A stretch of 64,000 bases of DNA from NCBI RefSeq assembly GCF_046195335.1, contig NZ_CP176093.1; one strand, 5' to 3'. This DNA is from Methanospirillum lacunae (GTDB lineage: Archaea; Halobacteriota; Methanomicrobia; Methanomicrobiales; Methanospirillaceae). Made by a program: the position numbers and the translations under genes. A model generated the notes under the pieces. That model ran no database searches, was not told the DNA's origin, and saw only the letters and a list, made by a program, of their open reading frames with translations. This document shows positions 36,412 to 45,876 of the stretch, piece by piece (the stretch's first letter is position 1; every line of letters starts with the position of its first letter).

Positions 36412-37164
36412 TTATGAACGATGCTCCCTTATCTCCCCAGCAAGCCGGTAAAAAAGCGATGGATCTCCTGAACGAACGGGTCTGCCCTGGAACCATGTGT
36501 CAATAACCCCCGGGGACAAGAGGTGGGCGAGCATACGCATCTCCCTCAGACTGTACTGACCGGGAGATGTCGGGCTGTCAATGTAGCAATAGGTATAAAG
36601 TGAACCAAAGAGGGGGAGAAGAGGTCGTGCATACCTGCAGACCATCCCGGTCACGCTCACAATGAGTGGTTTAGGTGCAGTGTTGGTGAACTGAAGCAGG
36701 GTTAGAAGATCTGCGGTGTCTTGTGGCTGTACTGCAATCTTGGGAATATCACCAAATGACCTGAGTTCCTTGTACAGGGTCATCAGGTTTTCAGGTGATA
36801 ACATCTCATTACGGTGACAGGAAGCGATGGTTGTAATCCCCATCTCCTTGAGTCGTGGTGCATGCTCTTTGAATCTGATTTCAACATCAACCATTGTGAC
36901 AAATGAAAGAAAAGGTGTTATCCTCTCTATCCATCCATCAGGATCACCTGCAAAGGCCCCCCCCTCTGCACTTGATCTGAGTGTCAGGATGATTGGTTTT
37001 TTAAATGAATTAGTGAGCAGGTCCAGTTGTTTCTCAATGGGTTCCGTGATGAGATCCAATCTTATTTCTACGGCATCTGCCTCTTTGATCTGTTCAGATT
37101 CAAATTGACGTGGACTTGAAAGAGAAACAACGGTCTGGATAATTGTAGTATTTTCATCTGCCAT
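36412..37164 (-). CDS. aroD: 3-dehydroquinate dehydratase, type I
   Basis: This 250-residue type I enzyme of the shikimate pathway converts 3-dehydroquinate to 3-dehydroshikimate. The conserved AVEIRLD (Glu33), the general base His117 in SCHR, the Schiff-base Lys142 in PKIAV and the substrate loop SPGQYS are all present. Its ATG overlaps the stop of pmbA (TAATG), so translation is coupled to the protease genes. The remaining shikimate genes are not in the window. Confidence 0.92.
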   Translation of the reverse strand: MADENTTIIQTVVSLSSPRQFESEQIKEADAVEIRLDLITEPIEKQLDLLTNSFKKPIILTLRSSAEGGAFAGDPDGWIERITPFLSFVTMVDVEIRFKEHAPRLKEMGITTIASCHRNEMLSPENLMTLYKELRSFGDIPKIAVQPQDTADLLTLLQFTNTAPKPLIVSVTGMVCRYARPLLPLFGSLYTYCYIDSPTSPGQYSLREMRMLAHLLSPGVIDTWFQGRPVRSGDPSLFYRLAGEIREHRS

Positions 37165-38450
37165 TATGCCCTCCCGACAATGCTCACCCCTGAAAAGCGG
37201 GTGGACGGAAGGATGAGAGATCCCATTGTTCGTGTCTCTTCAGAGCAGCCCTCAATATTTTTGAGCATCTCAAAAACATTGCCTGAAAGCATTCCGGTTT
37301 TTATAGGTGTACTCAAACTACCTCCTGATATATGATAAGGACCGGAGAGTTCGACCGAGAAGTCACCTGACATCGGGTTCGCAGTATGAGCTCCGATAAG
37401 ATCATGGATGTAAACCGCATCTTTCTCCATGACGTTCATGGTCGGACCTGAAAGGATCAGATTATGGTTGCCGATGCCGGGTGCCCCGTTCATACCTGTT
37501 CTGACACCATGACCTGTGGGTTTAACACCATACCTATAGGCAGTCTTGAGGTCATAGGCAAATGATGAGAGAATTCCCTGGTCTATGAATGATGTTTTTT
37601 GAACAGGCATCCCTTCGCCATCCCAGTAACAGTTTGCGGCGCCCCTGGGATCAAAGGGATCATCAATAAGGGAGAATCTCCTGTCCATCACTTCTGTTCC
37701 CATTTTATCAGCAAAAAATGACCTGCCTGTATGAACATTTCTCCCTGATAATGCAGGAATAAAGGTGGCATCCAGCAAGTGTGAGAGGGCAGTTGGTGAG
37801 AGGACAATGTCATATGTACCGGTTTCTATCTCTTCTCCGTCTTTGCCGGTGGCTGCAAAGAAGGCTGCCTGTTCTCCAACATATTCAGGCTTTGCTGCCT
37901 TCAGACTCCATGAAGAATCATATTCAAACCCGGTTGACTGATCAGCAATCATCTCCAGTGAGAGACTTACATGCGTCTCTTCAGTTTCGTACCACAGACC
38001 AGTACTGTTTGCAATAAGATGGGATGCCTGGGAGAGTGAGACACCTCCACCGGTCACTTCAGCATCGAAGTTACCTGCTCCATCAAGCATCCGGGTGATG
38101 AGATCCCGTGCTATTGCCGGATCAGCTTTGACAGCAGAATCATATGCGAGCGGTTCTTTGGGAAGAGGAGCAGGTCCTGGTAGTCCCTTCCAATCCACGG
38201 AATCTGAAAAAACAGCACTGGCAATTGCGGCATCAAGACACTTTTGCCAGGCATCCTGGTTATCAGTTGAAGATATTCCTATCTTTCCATCCTTTATGGT
38301 TCTGATAACGAGCCCGGATCCCTCTGAAATTGTACCAATCTCGATCTGCTTTCGCTTGAGGTCTGCTGAAAGGGCATGGCCTGTGCCCATGCATATCTCA
38401 ACCTCATCGACACGCTTCTCTGCCGCTTTCAGAATTTTCTCAACTGACAT
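37164..38450 (-). CDS. pmbA: PmbA/TldE-family protease subunit
   Basis: This protein of about 428 residues starts MSVEKILKAAEKRVDEVE. I chose the ATG at 38450, since GGAGGA lies 4 nt upstream inside the tldD end and the gene overlaps tldD by 11 bp. The fold matches the TldE half of the TldD/TldE heterodimer and lacks the HExxxH motif, as expected for this subunit. The C-terminal block with KTGMLSGNVFEML is typical. The complex degrades unfolded small proteins and, in bacteria, matures some modified peptides. It lies in a LonB-TldD-PmbA-AroD series. Confidence 0.92.
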   Translation of the reverse strand: MSVEKILKAAEKRVDEVEICMGTGHALSADLKRKQIEIGTISEGSGLVIRTIKDGKIGISSTDNQDAWQKCLDAAIASAVFSDSVDWKGLPGPAPLPKEPLAYDSAVKADPAIARDLITRMLDGAGNFDAEVTGGGVSLSQASHLIANSTGLWYETEETHVSLSLEMIADQSTGFEYDSSWSLKAAKPEYVGEQAAFFAATGKDGEEIETGTYDIVLSPTALSHLLDATFIPALSGRNVHTGRSFFADKMGTEVMDRRFSLIDDPFDPRGAANCYWDGEGMPVQKTSFIDQGILSSFAYDLKTAYRYGVKPTGHGVRTGMNGAPGIGNHNLILSGPTMNVMEKDAVYIHDLIGAHTANPMSGDFSVELSGPYHISGGSLSTPIKTGMLSGNVFEMLKNIEGCSEETRTMGSLILPSTRFSGVSIVGRA

Positions 38451-39774
38451 CGCATCCTCCAACGATAGCATCCCTTAGCAACAGATGTGGGGCTCCGTCA
38501 GTAACCGGAACAGTCTGTCCACCTTTACCGCAGTATCCCGGGTGAAGTTCCCGGTCATTTCCTACTAATTCTACTGCGTGAAGGGTTGAGAGGATCTCTC
38601 CAGAAAGGGAAACATCCCGAACCATTGAGGTGCATTCACCTCCTTCAACAAGGTACCCGTACTCGGCATTGAACTGGAACATACCCCTGCCTGGATCGAC
38701 CTGCCCTCCACGAGATCCTTTAAGCAGAATACCATCTTTGCATGATTCCAGGATCTCCTCGTATGAGGCTTCACCATTCTCAACAAAGGTGTTACTCATC
38801 CGGACAATGGGGATTTCACCTGCCATGCCACGGCAGTGTCCCGAAATCCCATCACCAACTCTGGCCAGGGTCTCTTTTGAATGGAGATATGAATTCATAA
38901 CCCCGCCTTTGATGATCTCGGTTCGGCTGGTTGCTGAACCTTCATCGTCCATCGGGCAGAATCCGAATTCAACAAGTGAAGGATCATCTACAATTGTTAT
39001 TACCGGTGTTCCGATTGTCTGCCCTATCTTTCCTATCAGAACTGAATTCCCTTCTCTGACAAGATCGCCCTCTGCAGCATGGCCCACGGCCTCATGAGCA
39101 AACACACCCCCAAGTTCAGGGTCAAGGATTGCATGCATTTTTCCTCCTTTAGCCGGTTTTGCATCCAGAAGAGAATTTGCCCGGTGTGCTGATTCACGGG
39201 CAAGGTCCTGACGGTGTCTGATATTCAGACCCCTGATGGTATGATCTCTCTCATATCCCATCTGGACCACTCCTCCACGACTTGCAACCGCCAGAACAGA
39301 GAAACCACACCGGCAAAGTTCATACCTGTACTCATTACCTGAAGAATCGATAAAGTGAATCTCCTCGGCTTTCTCGATGTACGTTACTCTCCGGCTTACG
39401 ATATTCTCTCCTGCAGCTGCCTTCTCAAGGTCCTGGAGAATTGCAACTTTTTCTTCAATCCCAACATTTCTGGGATCTTCGCCGGTTTTTGGGATACCAT
39501 GTATCTTTGAGGGAACAGATGCAATATCAACCCGCTCGTTGGTTATCAGCGAGGCTGTCATCGCCTCAGCCACCAATTTTCGGCTGCAATCCTCTGTTCC
39601 TATCTTGTCACCTGAAACCGAGAGCACACCCCATCCGAGATCTCCTAGTGCCCGAATGGTTGCTTTATCGTAAAAAGAGGTACCTGCCTGTTCAACCCTA
39701 CCGTTGTCGATATCAATCTGGGTTACTTCGCCCTTTACCCTCCTGATATCGTAATATCGTGGCTCTGAAGGCAT
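38440..39774 (-). CDS. tldD: TldD-family metalloprotease
   Basis: This 444-residue catalytic subunit has the zinc-binding motif HEAVGH (His227, Glu228, His232) within GGVFAHEAVGHAAEGD, and the C-terminal GGQVDPGRGMFQFNAEYG block of the family. It pairs with PmbA encoded next, whose start it overlaps. Its own ATG overlaps the stop of the LonB gene (TGATG), which suggests co-ordinated production of two proteolytic systems. Confidence 0.94.
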   Translation of the reverse strand: MPSEPRYYDIRRVKGEVTQIDIDNGRVEQAGTSFYDKATIRALGDLGWGVLSVSGDKIGTEDCSRKLVAEAMTASLITNERVDIASVPSKIHGIPKTGEDPRNVGIEEKVAILQDLEKAAAGENIVSRRVTYIEKAEEIHFIDSSGNEYRYELCRCGFSVLAVASRGGVVQMGYERDHTIRGLNIRHRQDLARESAHRANSLLDAKPAKGGKMHAILDPELGGVFAHEAVGHAAEGDLVREGNSVLIGKIGQTIGTPVITIVDDPSLVEFGFCPMDDEGSATSRTEIIKGGVMNSYLHSKETLARVGDGISGHCRGMAGEIPIVRMSNTFVENGEASYEEILESCKDGILLKGSRGGQVDPGRGMFQFNAEYGYLVEGGECTSMVRDVSLSGEILSTLHAVELVGNDRELHPGYCGKGGQTVPVTDGAPHLLLRDAIVGGCDVS

Positions 39775-41819
39775 CAGATAACCGTCCGTGGGACTGGTAT
39801 CTCTGAACCAAGGATTGACTTGGTGGTTGCATGGGTTATCGATTTTATCCGGTGAAGGAAGGTATCACGGTCTTCTGGAACAAGGGCTATATCGAGAACC
39901 TCTTCGATAGAAGTGACTGGAATGATCTCAACCATTGACTTGTACTCCTCCTCGATGAGAACATCCTCAAGGTTTGCCTTTGGAATGATGATCTTTTTAA
40001 TTCCTGCCTTTGCAGCAGCTTCTATCTTGTAAGTCACACCACCAATGGGCAATACATCTCCCCGAACTGAAAGTGAGCCGGTCATTGCGATATCCTGGCG
40101 TACCGGAATCTGTTCAAGGGCACTGATTGCTGCAGTTGCAACAGTGACTGAAGCAGAGTCTCCCTCTACCCCCTGGTATGTTCCGATAAACTGGATATGG
40201 ATATCGATATTTCTGATATCCTTTCCAGTAAACCGTTTTAGAATTGCCCCAACGTTCTTTATTGACTCCTGGGCAATCTCCTTCAGCAAACCGGTTGCTA
40301 TGATCTCTCCGCCATCACCCTGGGCCGGAGTGATCGCTGCCATGATTGGAAGGACTGAACCTGCATCGCTTCCCATAACTGCAAGTCCGTTTACTCTTCC
40401 GATCTGGGTTCCTTCAACAACCGCAAGATCATACTCCCTTGTTCTCTTGATTACCTGTGCAGAAATCTGGTCCTCAATCGAGCGGGCAGTCTTCTTAGCC
40501 TCAATGACATGTACACGGGTTGTCAGTTCAGAAGATTCCTGACGTGCCAGGTCACCGGCGACCCTGATAAGCCCGCCCATGTCACGCAGACGCAAGGTAA
40601 GGTGTCCTTTCCTGTTCGACCGTCTTCTGGCCTCATGGAGAACCTCCTCAATAGCACTCCTGTCAAAATGTGGGATCATACCATCGTTCTTGATCTCCTG
40701 AGCGATGAACCTGATAAATTTCTCCTGGTTTTCAGGATTGTCAGGCATCGTGTCTTCCATGTAGACTTCGTACCCATTACCCCTGATACGAGATCTGAGT
40801 GCCGGATGCATTCCTTCGATTGCATCAAGGTTTCCAGCTGCAACCATCACAAAGTCACATGGAACCGGCTCGGTTCTGACCATCGCTCCTGATGATCGCT
40901 CGCTCTGACCGGTGATTGAGAATTCTCCCTCCTGCATGGCGGTCAGAAGACTCTGCTGGGCAGCAAGACCGAGGGTGTTTATCTCATCAATAAAGAGAAC
41001 TCCTTTGTGTGCCCGGTGAATAGCTCCTGCCTCTACCCTGTCATGAGCCGGGGTTTCAAGCCCCCCTGACTGGAAGGGATCGTGCCTGACATCGCCGAGC
41101 AGAGCACCTGCATGCGAACCGGTAGCATCAACAAACGGCGCCGTAGTCGTCTTGTCATGGGAAACAAGAAGTTTTGGAACCATCTGCTCTTCACGTGGGG
41201 TGGCATATCTGAGCGCCATGAACACAAATGCTGCTGCGATGATTCCCATCAGCCACTGGTATGTGATGAAAGAATATCCGATGATACCGAGCATCAGAAT
41301 CATGATGAGGGTGTTACGCAGCTGTGCCTTTTTTCTGGCTTCAGTCTTATGGGCTGTAACAATCTCCTTTCCACGACCAGATTTCACCGTTCGGATGATT
41401 GGTTCATTGGAATCCTCTGAGTTCGGGTACACGAGGATATCCTGCATCTCTTCCTTTGGCAGGAGTTCTGCCATTGCTTTTGCAAGCATTGATTTGCCGG
41501 TACCCGGCGTTCCGATCATCATTACGTGCCGACGCTGTATGGCAGCTTTTCTGATGACCTCAACAGCATGATCCTGGCCGATAACCTGATCGATAAGACT
41601 CTCTGGGACCTGAATTATCCGAGAGGTTCCATCATCGACTACTGGAGTGGAATCTTCTGTTTTATTCTGCTGACCTGCCTCTTCCTGCGCAGGTATTGCG
41701 GATTGGGCATCTGCAGACTCCGGGTTCTGCTGACCTGCATCCGTTACCTGGGGCTCCGACAAATCTCTCTTATCTTCCGGAATATTGATATTTTGCGGCT
41801 TATTATCCTCGGGATCCAT
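39774..41819 (-). CDS. Archaeal membrane-anchored Lon protease (LonB)
   Basis: This 681-residue ATP-dependent protease has an acidic Gln/Pro-rich N-terminus (residues 1-60). Walker A GTPGTGKS is near 107. Two TM helices lie between the Walker motifs (IMILMLGIIGYSFITYQWL and IIAAAFVFMAL, near 170-205), the LonB hallmark. Walker B VLFIDEINTL follows, and the C-terminal protease domain has catalytic Ser555 (EGDSASVT) and Lys598 (GVTYKIEAA). It degrades misfolded and regulatory proteins at the inner face of the membrane. It is the first gene of the overlapping LonB-TldD-PmbA-AroD unit and diverges from prs across an 85-bp gap. Confidence 0.95.
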   Translation of the reverse strand: MDPEDNKPQNINIPEDKRDLSEPQVTDAGQQNPESADAQSAIPAQEEAGQQNKTEDSTPVVDDGTSRIIQVPESLIDQVIGQDHAVEVIRKAAIQRRHVMMIGTPGTGKSMLAKAMAELLPKEEMQDILVYPNSEDSNEPIIRTVKSGRGKEIVTAHKTEARKKAQLRNTLIMILMLGIIGYSFITYQWLMGIIAAAFVFMALRYATPREEQMVPKLLVSHDKTTTAPFVDATGSHAGALLGDVRHDPFQSGGLETPAHDRVEAGAIHRAHKGVLFIDEINTLGLAAQQSLLTAMQEGEFSITGQSERSSGAMVRTEPVPCDFVMVAAGNLDAIEGMHPALRSRIRGNGYEVYMEDTMPDNPENQEKFIRFIAQEIKNDGMIPHFDRSAIEEVLHEARRRSNRKGHLTLRLRDMGGLIRVAGDLARQESSELTTRVHVIEAKKTARSIEDQISAQVIKRTREYDLAVVEGTQIGRVNGLAVMGSDAGSVLPIMAAITPAQGDGGEIIATGLLKEIAQESIKNVGAILKRFTGKDIRNIDIHIQFIGTYQGVEGDSASVTVATAAISALEQIPVRQDIAMTGSLSVRGDVLPIGGVTYKIEAAAKAGIKKIIIPKANLEDVLIEEEYKSMVEIIPVTSIEEVLDIALVPEDRDTFLHRIKSITHATTKSILGSEIPVPRTVI

Positions 41820-41904
41820 TATAGCGTGTACACCTGCATAGCGATTAATCAGTATTCAATCAGGGACAATTGTTTAAGTACTTTCAGCAAAAGTATAAGC
41901 CAGC

Positions 41905-42750
41905 ATGAAGATCATCAGCACCCGGCGGTCCCAGGTCCTTGCCGGCAGAATAGCAGATTTCCTGCAAAAACCGCTGGTAGATGTCAGATGGACGAGGTTC
42001 CCTGATGGAGAAATCTATCTTCGTACTGATGAGATTTCGAATCAGATGGTGATCGTTGGCAGTCTTGTAGAAAGTGATGATCTCATAGAACTGCTTCTGC
42101 TCACAGATGTGTGTAATGGATCAGAGATCACGCTTGTTCTTCCATATATGGGATATGCCCGGCAGGACAAACAATTCAATCCAGGTGAACCATTATCGGC
42201 CAGGATCATTGCCAGAACTCTTGGTTCTGGCGTCAATAGGGTAATCACTATCAACCTTCACGAAAAGACGATCATTCCATACTTTGGGGTACCTACCACT
42301 GATCTCTCTCTTGCAGGAGTGATGACAGCAGCCATAAAGAATTTCTCATATAAATCCCCCCTGATTCTTGGACCTGATATCGGGGCTGCAAACCTTGCGC
42401 ATGATATTGGAGCAGCCGGAGGCTGGGAGTCTGATCATCTCCACAAAGTCAGATTATCAGGTGTAGAAGTCAGGATTGAACCTAAAGAAATCCCGGTAAA
42501 AGGAAGAGATGTTGTAATCGTTGATGATATCATCTCAACCGGAGGCACCCAGGCAACCGCAGCCGCCATGCTTCTAGACCAGGGAGCTGCTTCTATATGT
42601 ACCGTCTGTGTGCATGGTGTTCTTGCATCCGGAGCGTACACTCACCTGAAAAGCGTAGGGATAAATCAGATCATCAGCAGTGATACTATCGAAAGTGCCT
42701 GTAGTGGTTACTCTGCAGCCAGGACTATTGTCAATGCTCTCAACAGATAA
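41905..42750 (+). CDS. prs: Ribose-phosphate pyrophosphokinase
   Basis: This 281-residue enzyme makes PRPP from ribose 5-phosphate and ATP. It has RFPDGEIYLR at 31-40, the catalytic segment YMGYARQDKQFNPGEP near 87 and the PRPP loop VVIVDDIISTGGT near 203. It is of archaeal length and lacks a bacterial-type regulatory extension. Nob1 begins inside its last codons, and a PRTase-fold regulator follows, so the group links PRPP supply with RNA processing and regulation. Confidence 0.93.
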   Translation: MKIISTRRSQVLAGRIADFLQKPLVDVRWTRFPDGEIYLRTDEISNQMVIVGSLVESDDLIELLLLTDVCNGSEITLVLPYMGYARQDKQFNPGEPLSARIIARTLGSGVNRVITINLHEKTIIPYFGVPTTDLSLAGVMTAAIKNFSYKSPLILGPDIGAANLAHDIGAAGGWESDHLHKVRLSGVEVRIEPKEIPVKGRDVVIVDDIISTGGTQATAAAMLLDQGAASICTVCVHGVLASGAYTHLKSVGINQIISSDTIESACSGYSAARTIVNALNR

Positions 42751-43270
42751 TATTGAAACAACCTCTGATTCTTCCGGTTCATCAGAACCTGAATCCGGCC
42801 GGACTGTTCTAGTTCTTGATACCTCGGCCTTTTTTCTCTCTATCCCCCTGGAGGGTATTTTACTGACTGTTCCCCGGGTGGAATCAGAACTTAAGGACCT
42901 GCGTGGAAAAGCAAGGTTTTCAGTTTTGCTCGATGAGGGAATGGAAATAAGGCCTCCACTTCAGAAATCACTGAAAGCTGCCAGGGAAGCAGCAGGGAAG
43001 TGTGGGGATATACGCGTTCTTTCTGAGACAGATACTGATCTGATTGCTCTCGCTTTGGAGGTAAAAGGAACATTGGTATCTGATGATTTTGCTGTACAGA
43101 ACACCGCTCTATTACTTGGAATTCCCGTGCGTTCAATCATCCAGCGCGAAGCGGGTCCAAGGGTCTGGCAACTCAGATGTACTGGATGTGGCAAGTATTT
43201 TGATCAGGTCCCGACAAAAGCCGGTGACTGTCCGATCTGTGGTTCAGCATTAAAACGAAAGAATAAATAG
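42734..43270 (+). CDS. nob1: Endoribonuclease Nob1 (PIN domain plus zinc ribbon)
   Basis: This protein of about 178 residues starts at the ATG at 42734, overlapping prs by 17 bp. A Ser/Glu-rich N-terminal tail (1-25) leads into a PIN domain: VLVLDTSAFF carries the first acidic metal ligand, with further acids in ETDTDLIALA and VSDDFAVQN. A C-terminal zinc ribbon follows (CTGCGKYF...CPICG). Nob1 cuts the 3' end of 16S rRNA in archaea. Overlap with prs suggests translational coupling. Confidence 0.9.
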   Translation: MLSTDNIETTSDSSGSSEPESGRTVLVLDTSAFFLSIPLEGILLTVPRVESELKDLRGKARFSVLLDEGMEIRPPLQKSLKAAREAAGKCGDIRVLSETDTDLIALALEVKGTLVSDDFAVQNTALLLGIPVRSIIQREAGPRVWQLRCTGCGKYFDQVPTKAGDCPICGSALKRKNK

Positions 43271-43292
43271 CTCCCCGGAGATTTCTTTCAAG

Positions 43293-43889
43293 ATGTCTAC
43301 GATCGAAGATCTCATTCAGAAGGCACGTCACTTGAGAAGTGAAGGCCACAGCCCTGGTCAGATCGCGGACGAACTTTCCCTTTCCATGGAGACTGTGACC
43401 TGGCTCTTAACTCAGGAGAAAGGTGCCTCAACTCCGAAAGATGTCCATATCGATTGGACGAGTGTGAGTGGTGATGCGGTTCTGCTTCATGAAAGTAGCA
43501 TGATGCTCATGTCCAGATACCGTATGATGCAGCCGGAAGGGCCAAGCCCGACAGCATTAGTCGGTATATCGATATCCGGAATTCCTCTGGCAACACTTAT
43601 GGCAGCATCAGAAGGGAGTCGTCTTGCAATTTATCATCCATCTAAGCATAGCGCTGCTGAAACACCGATGGGTTCCATGAGTGGAAATTTCGGGATAACT
43701 CCCGGTGATACGTGTGTGGTTGTGGATGATGTTATCACAACAGGGGAAACCCTTCGTGAGGTTGTGGCATATTTAAAAAGCCACGGCGCAACCCCTCTTG
43801 CATGTTGTGTCCTCTTTGATAAGCGCGGAATCAGGGAAATTGAGGGAGTCCCGGTCTATAGCCTCTTCAGAATTTCCCGAATAGATTAA
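43293..43889 (+). CDS. gfcR: GfcR-type HTH-PRTase transcriptional regulator (orotate PRTase-like)
   Basis: This 198-residue protein has an N-terminal helix-turn-helix (HSPGQIADELSLSMETVTWL, about residues 19-38) fused to a phosphoribosyltransferase domain with the PRPP-binding loop CVVVDDVITTGET (about 141-153). The archaeal GfcR group is a regulator of sugar metabolism genes in haloarchaea, and methanogen members are often misnamed PyrE-like. It lies 22 bp after nob1 and 79 bp before the thermosome gene, which has its own promoter. Targets in this organism are unknown. Confidence 0.85.
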   Translation: MSTIEDLIQKARHLRSEGHSPGQIADELSLSMETVTWLLTQEKGASTPKDVHIDWTSVSGDAVLLHESSMMLMSRYRMMQPEGPSPTALVGISISGIPLATLMAASEGSRLAIYHPSKHSAAETPMGSMSGNFGITPGDTCVVVDDVITTGETLREVVAYLKSHGATPLACCVLFDKRGIREIEGVPVYSLFRISRID

Positions 43890-43905
43890 TCCCCTCTTCT
43901 TTTTC

Positions 43906-43961
43906 CCGCGAATGCGGAATATATATATAGAACTTTAAATCCACCTGTATTCATACGGAGG
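43906..43961 (+). promoter_or_regulatory. Thermosome promoter: inverted repeat, TATA box and ribosome site
   Basis: CCGC-GAAT-GCGG (43906-43917) is an inverted repeat directly upstream of the alternating A/T TATA box (43919-43930). GGAGG at 43957-43961 sits 7 nt before the ATG. The repeat overlaps the place of the BRE element, so it could be an operator for a heat-shock repressor or merely part of the preceding gene's end. Confidence 0.55.
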
Positions 43962-43968
43962 ATACTCT

Positions 43969-45558
43969 ATGCTTGCGCAACAGCCTGTAATAATCTTACG
44001 AGAAAATGTAGAGCGGACGCACGGATATGAGGCGCAGCGCTCAAATATAGCGGCCGCAAAGGCACTCGCCGAGGCTGTCAGATCTACCCTTGGTCCCCGG
44101 GGTATGGATAAGATGCTCATTGATGGAACCGGGGATATTACCATCACCAACGACGGAATTACAATTCTGGATGAGATCTCAGTTCAACACCCCGGTGCCA
44201 AGATGGTCATTGAGGTTTCCCGGACTCAGGATGAAGAGGTTGGGGATGGAACAACAACAGCAGTGGTGATCGTCGGGTCCCTGATGGAGCAGGCCGAAAT
44301 CCTTCTGAATAAAAAGATACACCCGACTGTTATCTGCCGTGGATATCGGATGGGAATGACAAAGGCTCTTGAGATCCTTGAGGGCATGGCAACGACTGTA
44401 GATCCTTTCAACAAAGAGATTCTTTCCTCAATTGTGCAGACCGCTATCACCGGAAAATCCATTGAGAACGTCAAAGAGAAGATCAGTGAGATTGCAGTAG
44501 GGGCAGTCACGGCAGTAGCAGAGAAGAACGGGAAAAAGGTCACTGTTGATGAAGACGACGTTCAGATCAAATCACATAAGGGTTCATCAATGGATGATGC
44601 TGAGCTGATTTGTGGTGTCGTTCTTGAAAAGACCCGTGTCAACCAGGCAATGCCAAAGACCATTAAGAATGCAAAAGTTGCCCTTGTGTCCAGTCCGCTT
44701 GAGATAAAAAAGACTGAAGTCAAGGCCAAGATCAAGATCAACAGTACTGAGCAGGTTGAAGCATTTGGTCAACAGGAACGGGAAGCTCTCAAGGCAATGG
44801 CAGATGCTGTCATTTCAACAGGAGCAAATGTTCTCCTCTGCCAGAAGGGAATTGCAGATGCAGCCCAGTACTTCCTCGCCAAGGCCGGAGTTATGGCAAT
44901 TGAAGATGTTCCAGAAAAGGACATGAAATTTGCCGCCCGTGCATTGAATGCAACAATTGTCAACAAGGCAGATGATCTGACCAAGTCCATGCTTGGGTCT
45001 GCTGCAGGCGCAGAAGAGATTGAGGACACCGAGATGACCAAGATCTACGGCTCCAAGAATCCGAAGACTGTAACTATCCTTCTGCGGGGAACCACCACGT
45101 ACCTGGTTGATGAACTTGAACGTGCAATGGTGGATGCTACCCGGGTCGTCATGGATACCATGGAAGACGGGAAGTATGTACCCGGTGGCGCAGCCATTGA
45201 GACTGAGCTTGTTGTGAAACTCCGTGAGTATGCAGCAACAGTCGGTGGCAGAGAACAGATTGCAATCGAGTCTTATGCTGATGCCTTTTCAATCATTCCA
45301 ATTACCCTTGCAGAAAACTCTGGTATGAACTCGATTGATAAACTTGTTGAACTCAAGGCAGCTCATGCATCAGGCAAGAAGAACTATGGTCTGAATGTCT
45401 TTACTGGTAAGGCAGTTGATATGCTTGGTGAGGGAGTTATCGAACCGCTCCGTTGCAAGCGCCAGACTATTCAATCTTCAGCTGAGGCCGTTGAGATGCT
45501 TCTCCGTGTTGATGACATGATGGTATCACGCAATGATGCGCCTGGTCCAGGTATGTAA
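43969..45558 (+). CDS. ths: Thermosome (group II chaperonin) subunit
   Basis: This 529-residue subunit of the double-ring chaperonin folds cytosolic proteins with ATP. It shows the family motifs STLGPRGMDKML near 43, NDGITIL near 64, GDGTTTAVV with the ATPase Asp near 91, and GGGA-type GGAAIETEL near 408. It is of usual full length. The C-terminus ends PGPGM instead of the common GGM repeat tail. The ribosome site GGAGG is strong, and a clear TATA box suggests its own strong promoter. A T-rich stretch after the stop (about 45565-45577) probably terminates it. Confidence 0.96.
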   Translation: MLAQQPVIILRENVERTHGYEAQRSNIAAAKALAEAVRSTLGPRGMDKMLIDGTGDITITNDGITILDEISVQHPGAKMVIEVSRTQDEEVGDGTTTAVVIVGSLMEQAEILLNKKIHPTVICRGYRMGMTKALEILEGMATTVDPFNKEILSSIVQTAITGKSIENVKEKISEIAVGAVTAVAEKNGKKVTVDEDDVQIKSHKGSSMDDAELICGVVLEKTRVNQAMPKTIKNAKVALVSSPLEIKKTEVKAKIKINSTEQVEAFGQQEREALKAMADAVISTGANVLLCQKGIADAAQYFLAKAGVMAIEDVPEKDMKFAARALNATIVNKADDLTKSMLGSAAGAEEIEDTEMTKIYGSKNPKTVTILLRGTTTYLVDELERAMVDATRVVMDTMEDGKYVPGGAAIETELVVKLREYAATVGGREQIAIESYADAFSIIPITLAENSGMNSIDKLVELKAAHASGKKNYGLNVFTGKAVDMLGEGVIEPLRCKRQTIQSSAEAVEMLLRVDDMMVSRNDAPGPGM

Positions 45559-45640
45559 AAACCCCTTCTTTTTCTCTCGCATGATTAGGCTAATCCGATA
45601 TCATTAAACCTGAATTGGATCCACATATGTTGCCATAAAT

Positions 45641-45723
45641 GCCGAGGTAGTCTAGCCCGGGAAGGCGGTGGTCTCGAAAACCACTGGTGTTTCACCTCGG
45701 GAGTTCAAATCTCCCCCTCGGCG
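45641..45723 (+). tRNA. tRNA-Ser (anticodon CGA)
   Basis: A full class II cloverleaf is visible. Acceptor GCCGAGG pairs with CCTCGGC and has discriminator G. The D stem is GTC/GGC. The anticodon stem GTGGT/ACCAC holds loop CTCGAAA (anticodon CGA). The long variable arm is GGTG-TTT-CACC, and the T stem is GGGAG/CTCCC with loop TTCAAAT. No CCA is encoded, and no intron is present. The T run after it may be the terminator. Confidence 0.96.
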
Positions 45724-45876
45724 CTTTTCTGATATATCGTATTACAGTTTTAATTCTCGTTTAAATCAGGTATCAATCAGGTATCTAGATAAGCATGTCT
45801 GTGTAAATTTTCTGATGTTGTAATAGATCAGAATTAGTTTATTTATTATACTGATTAAAAAAGCCCTGGTTAATAC

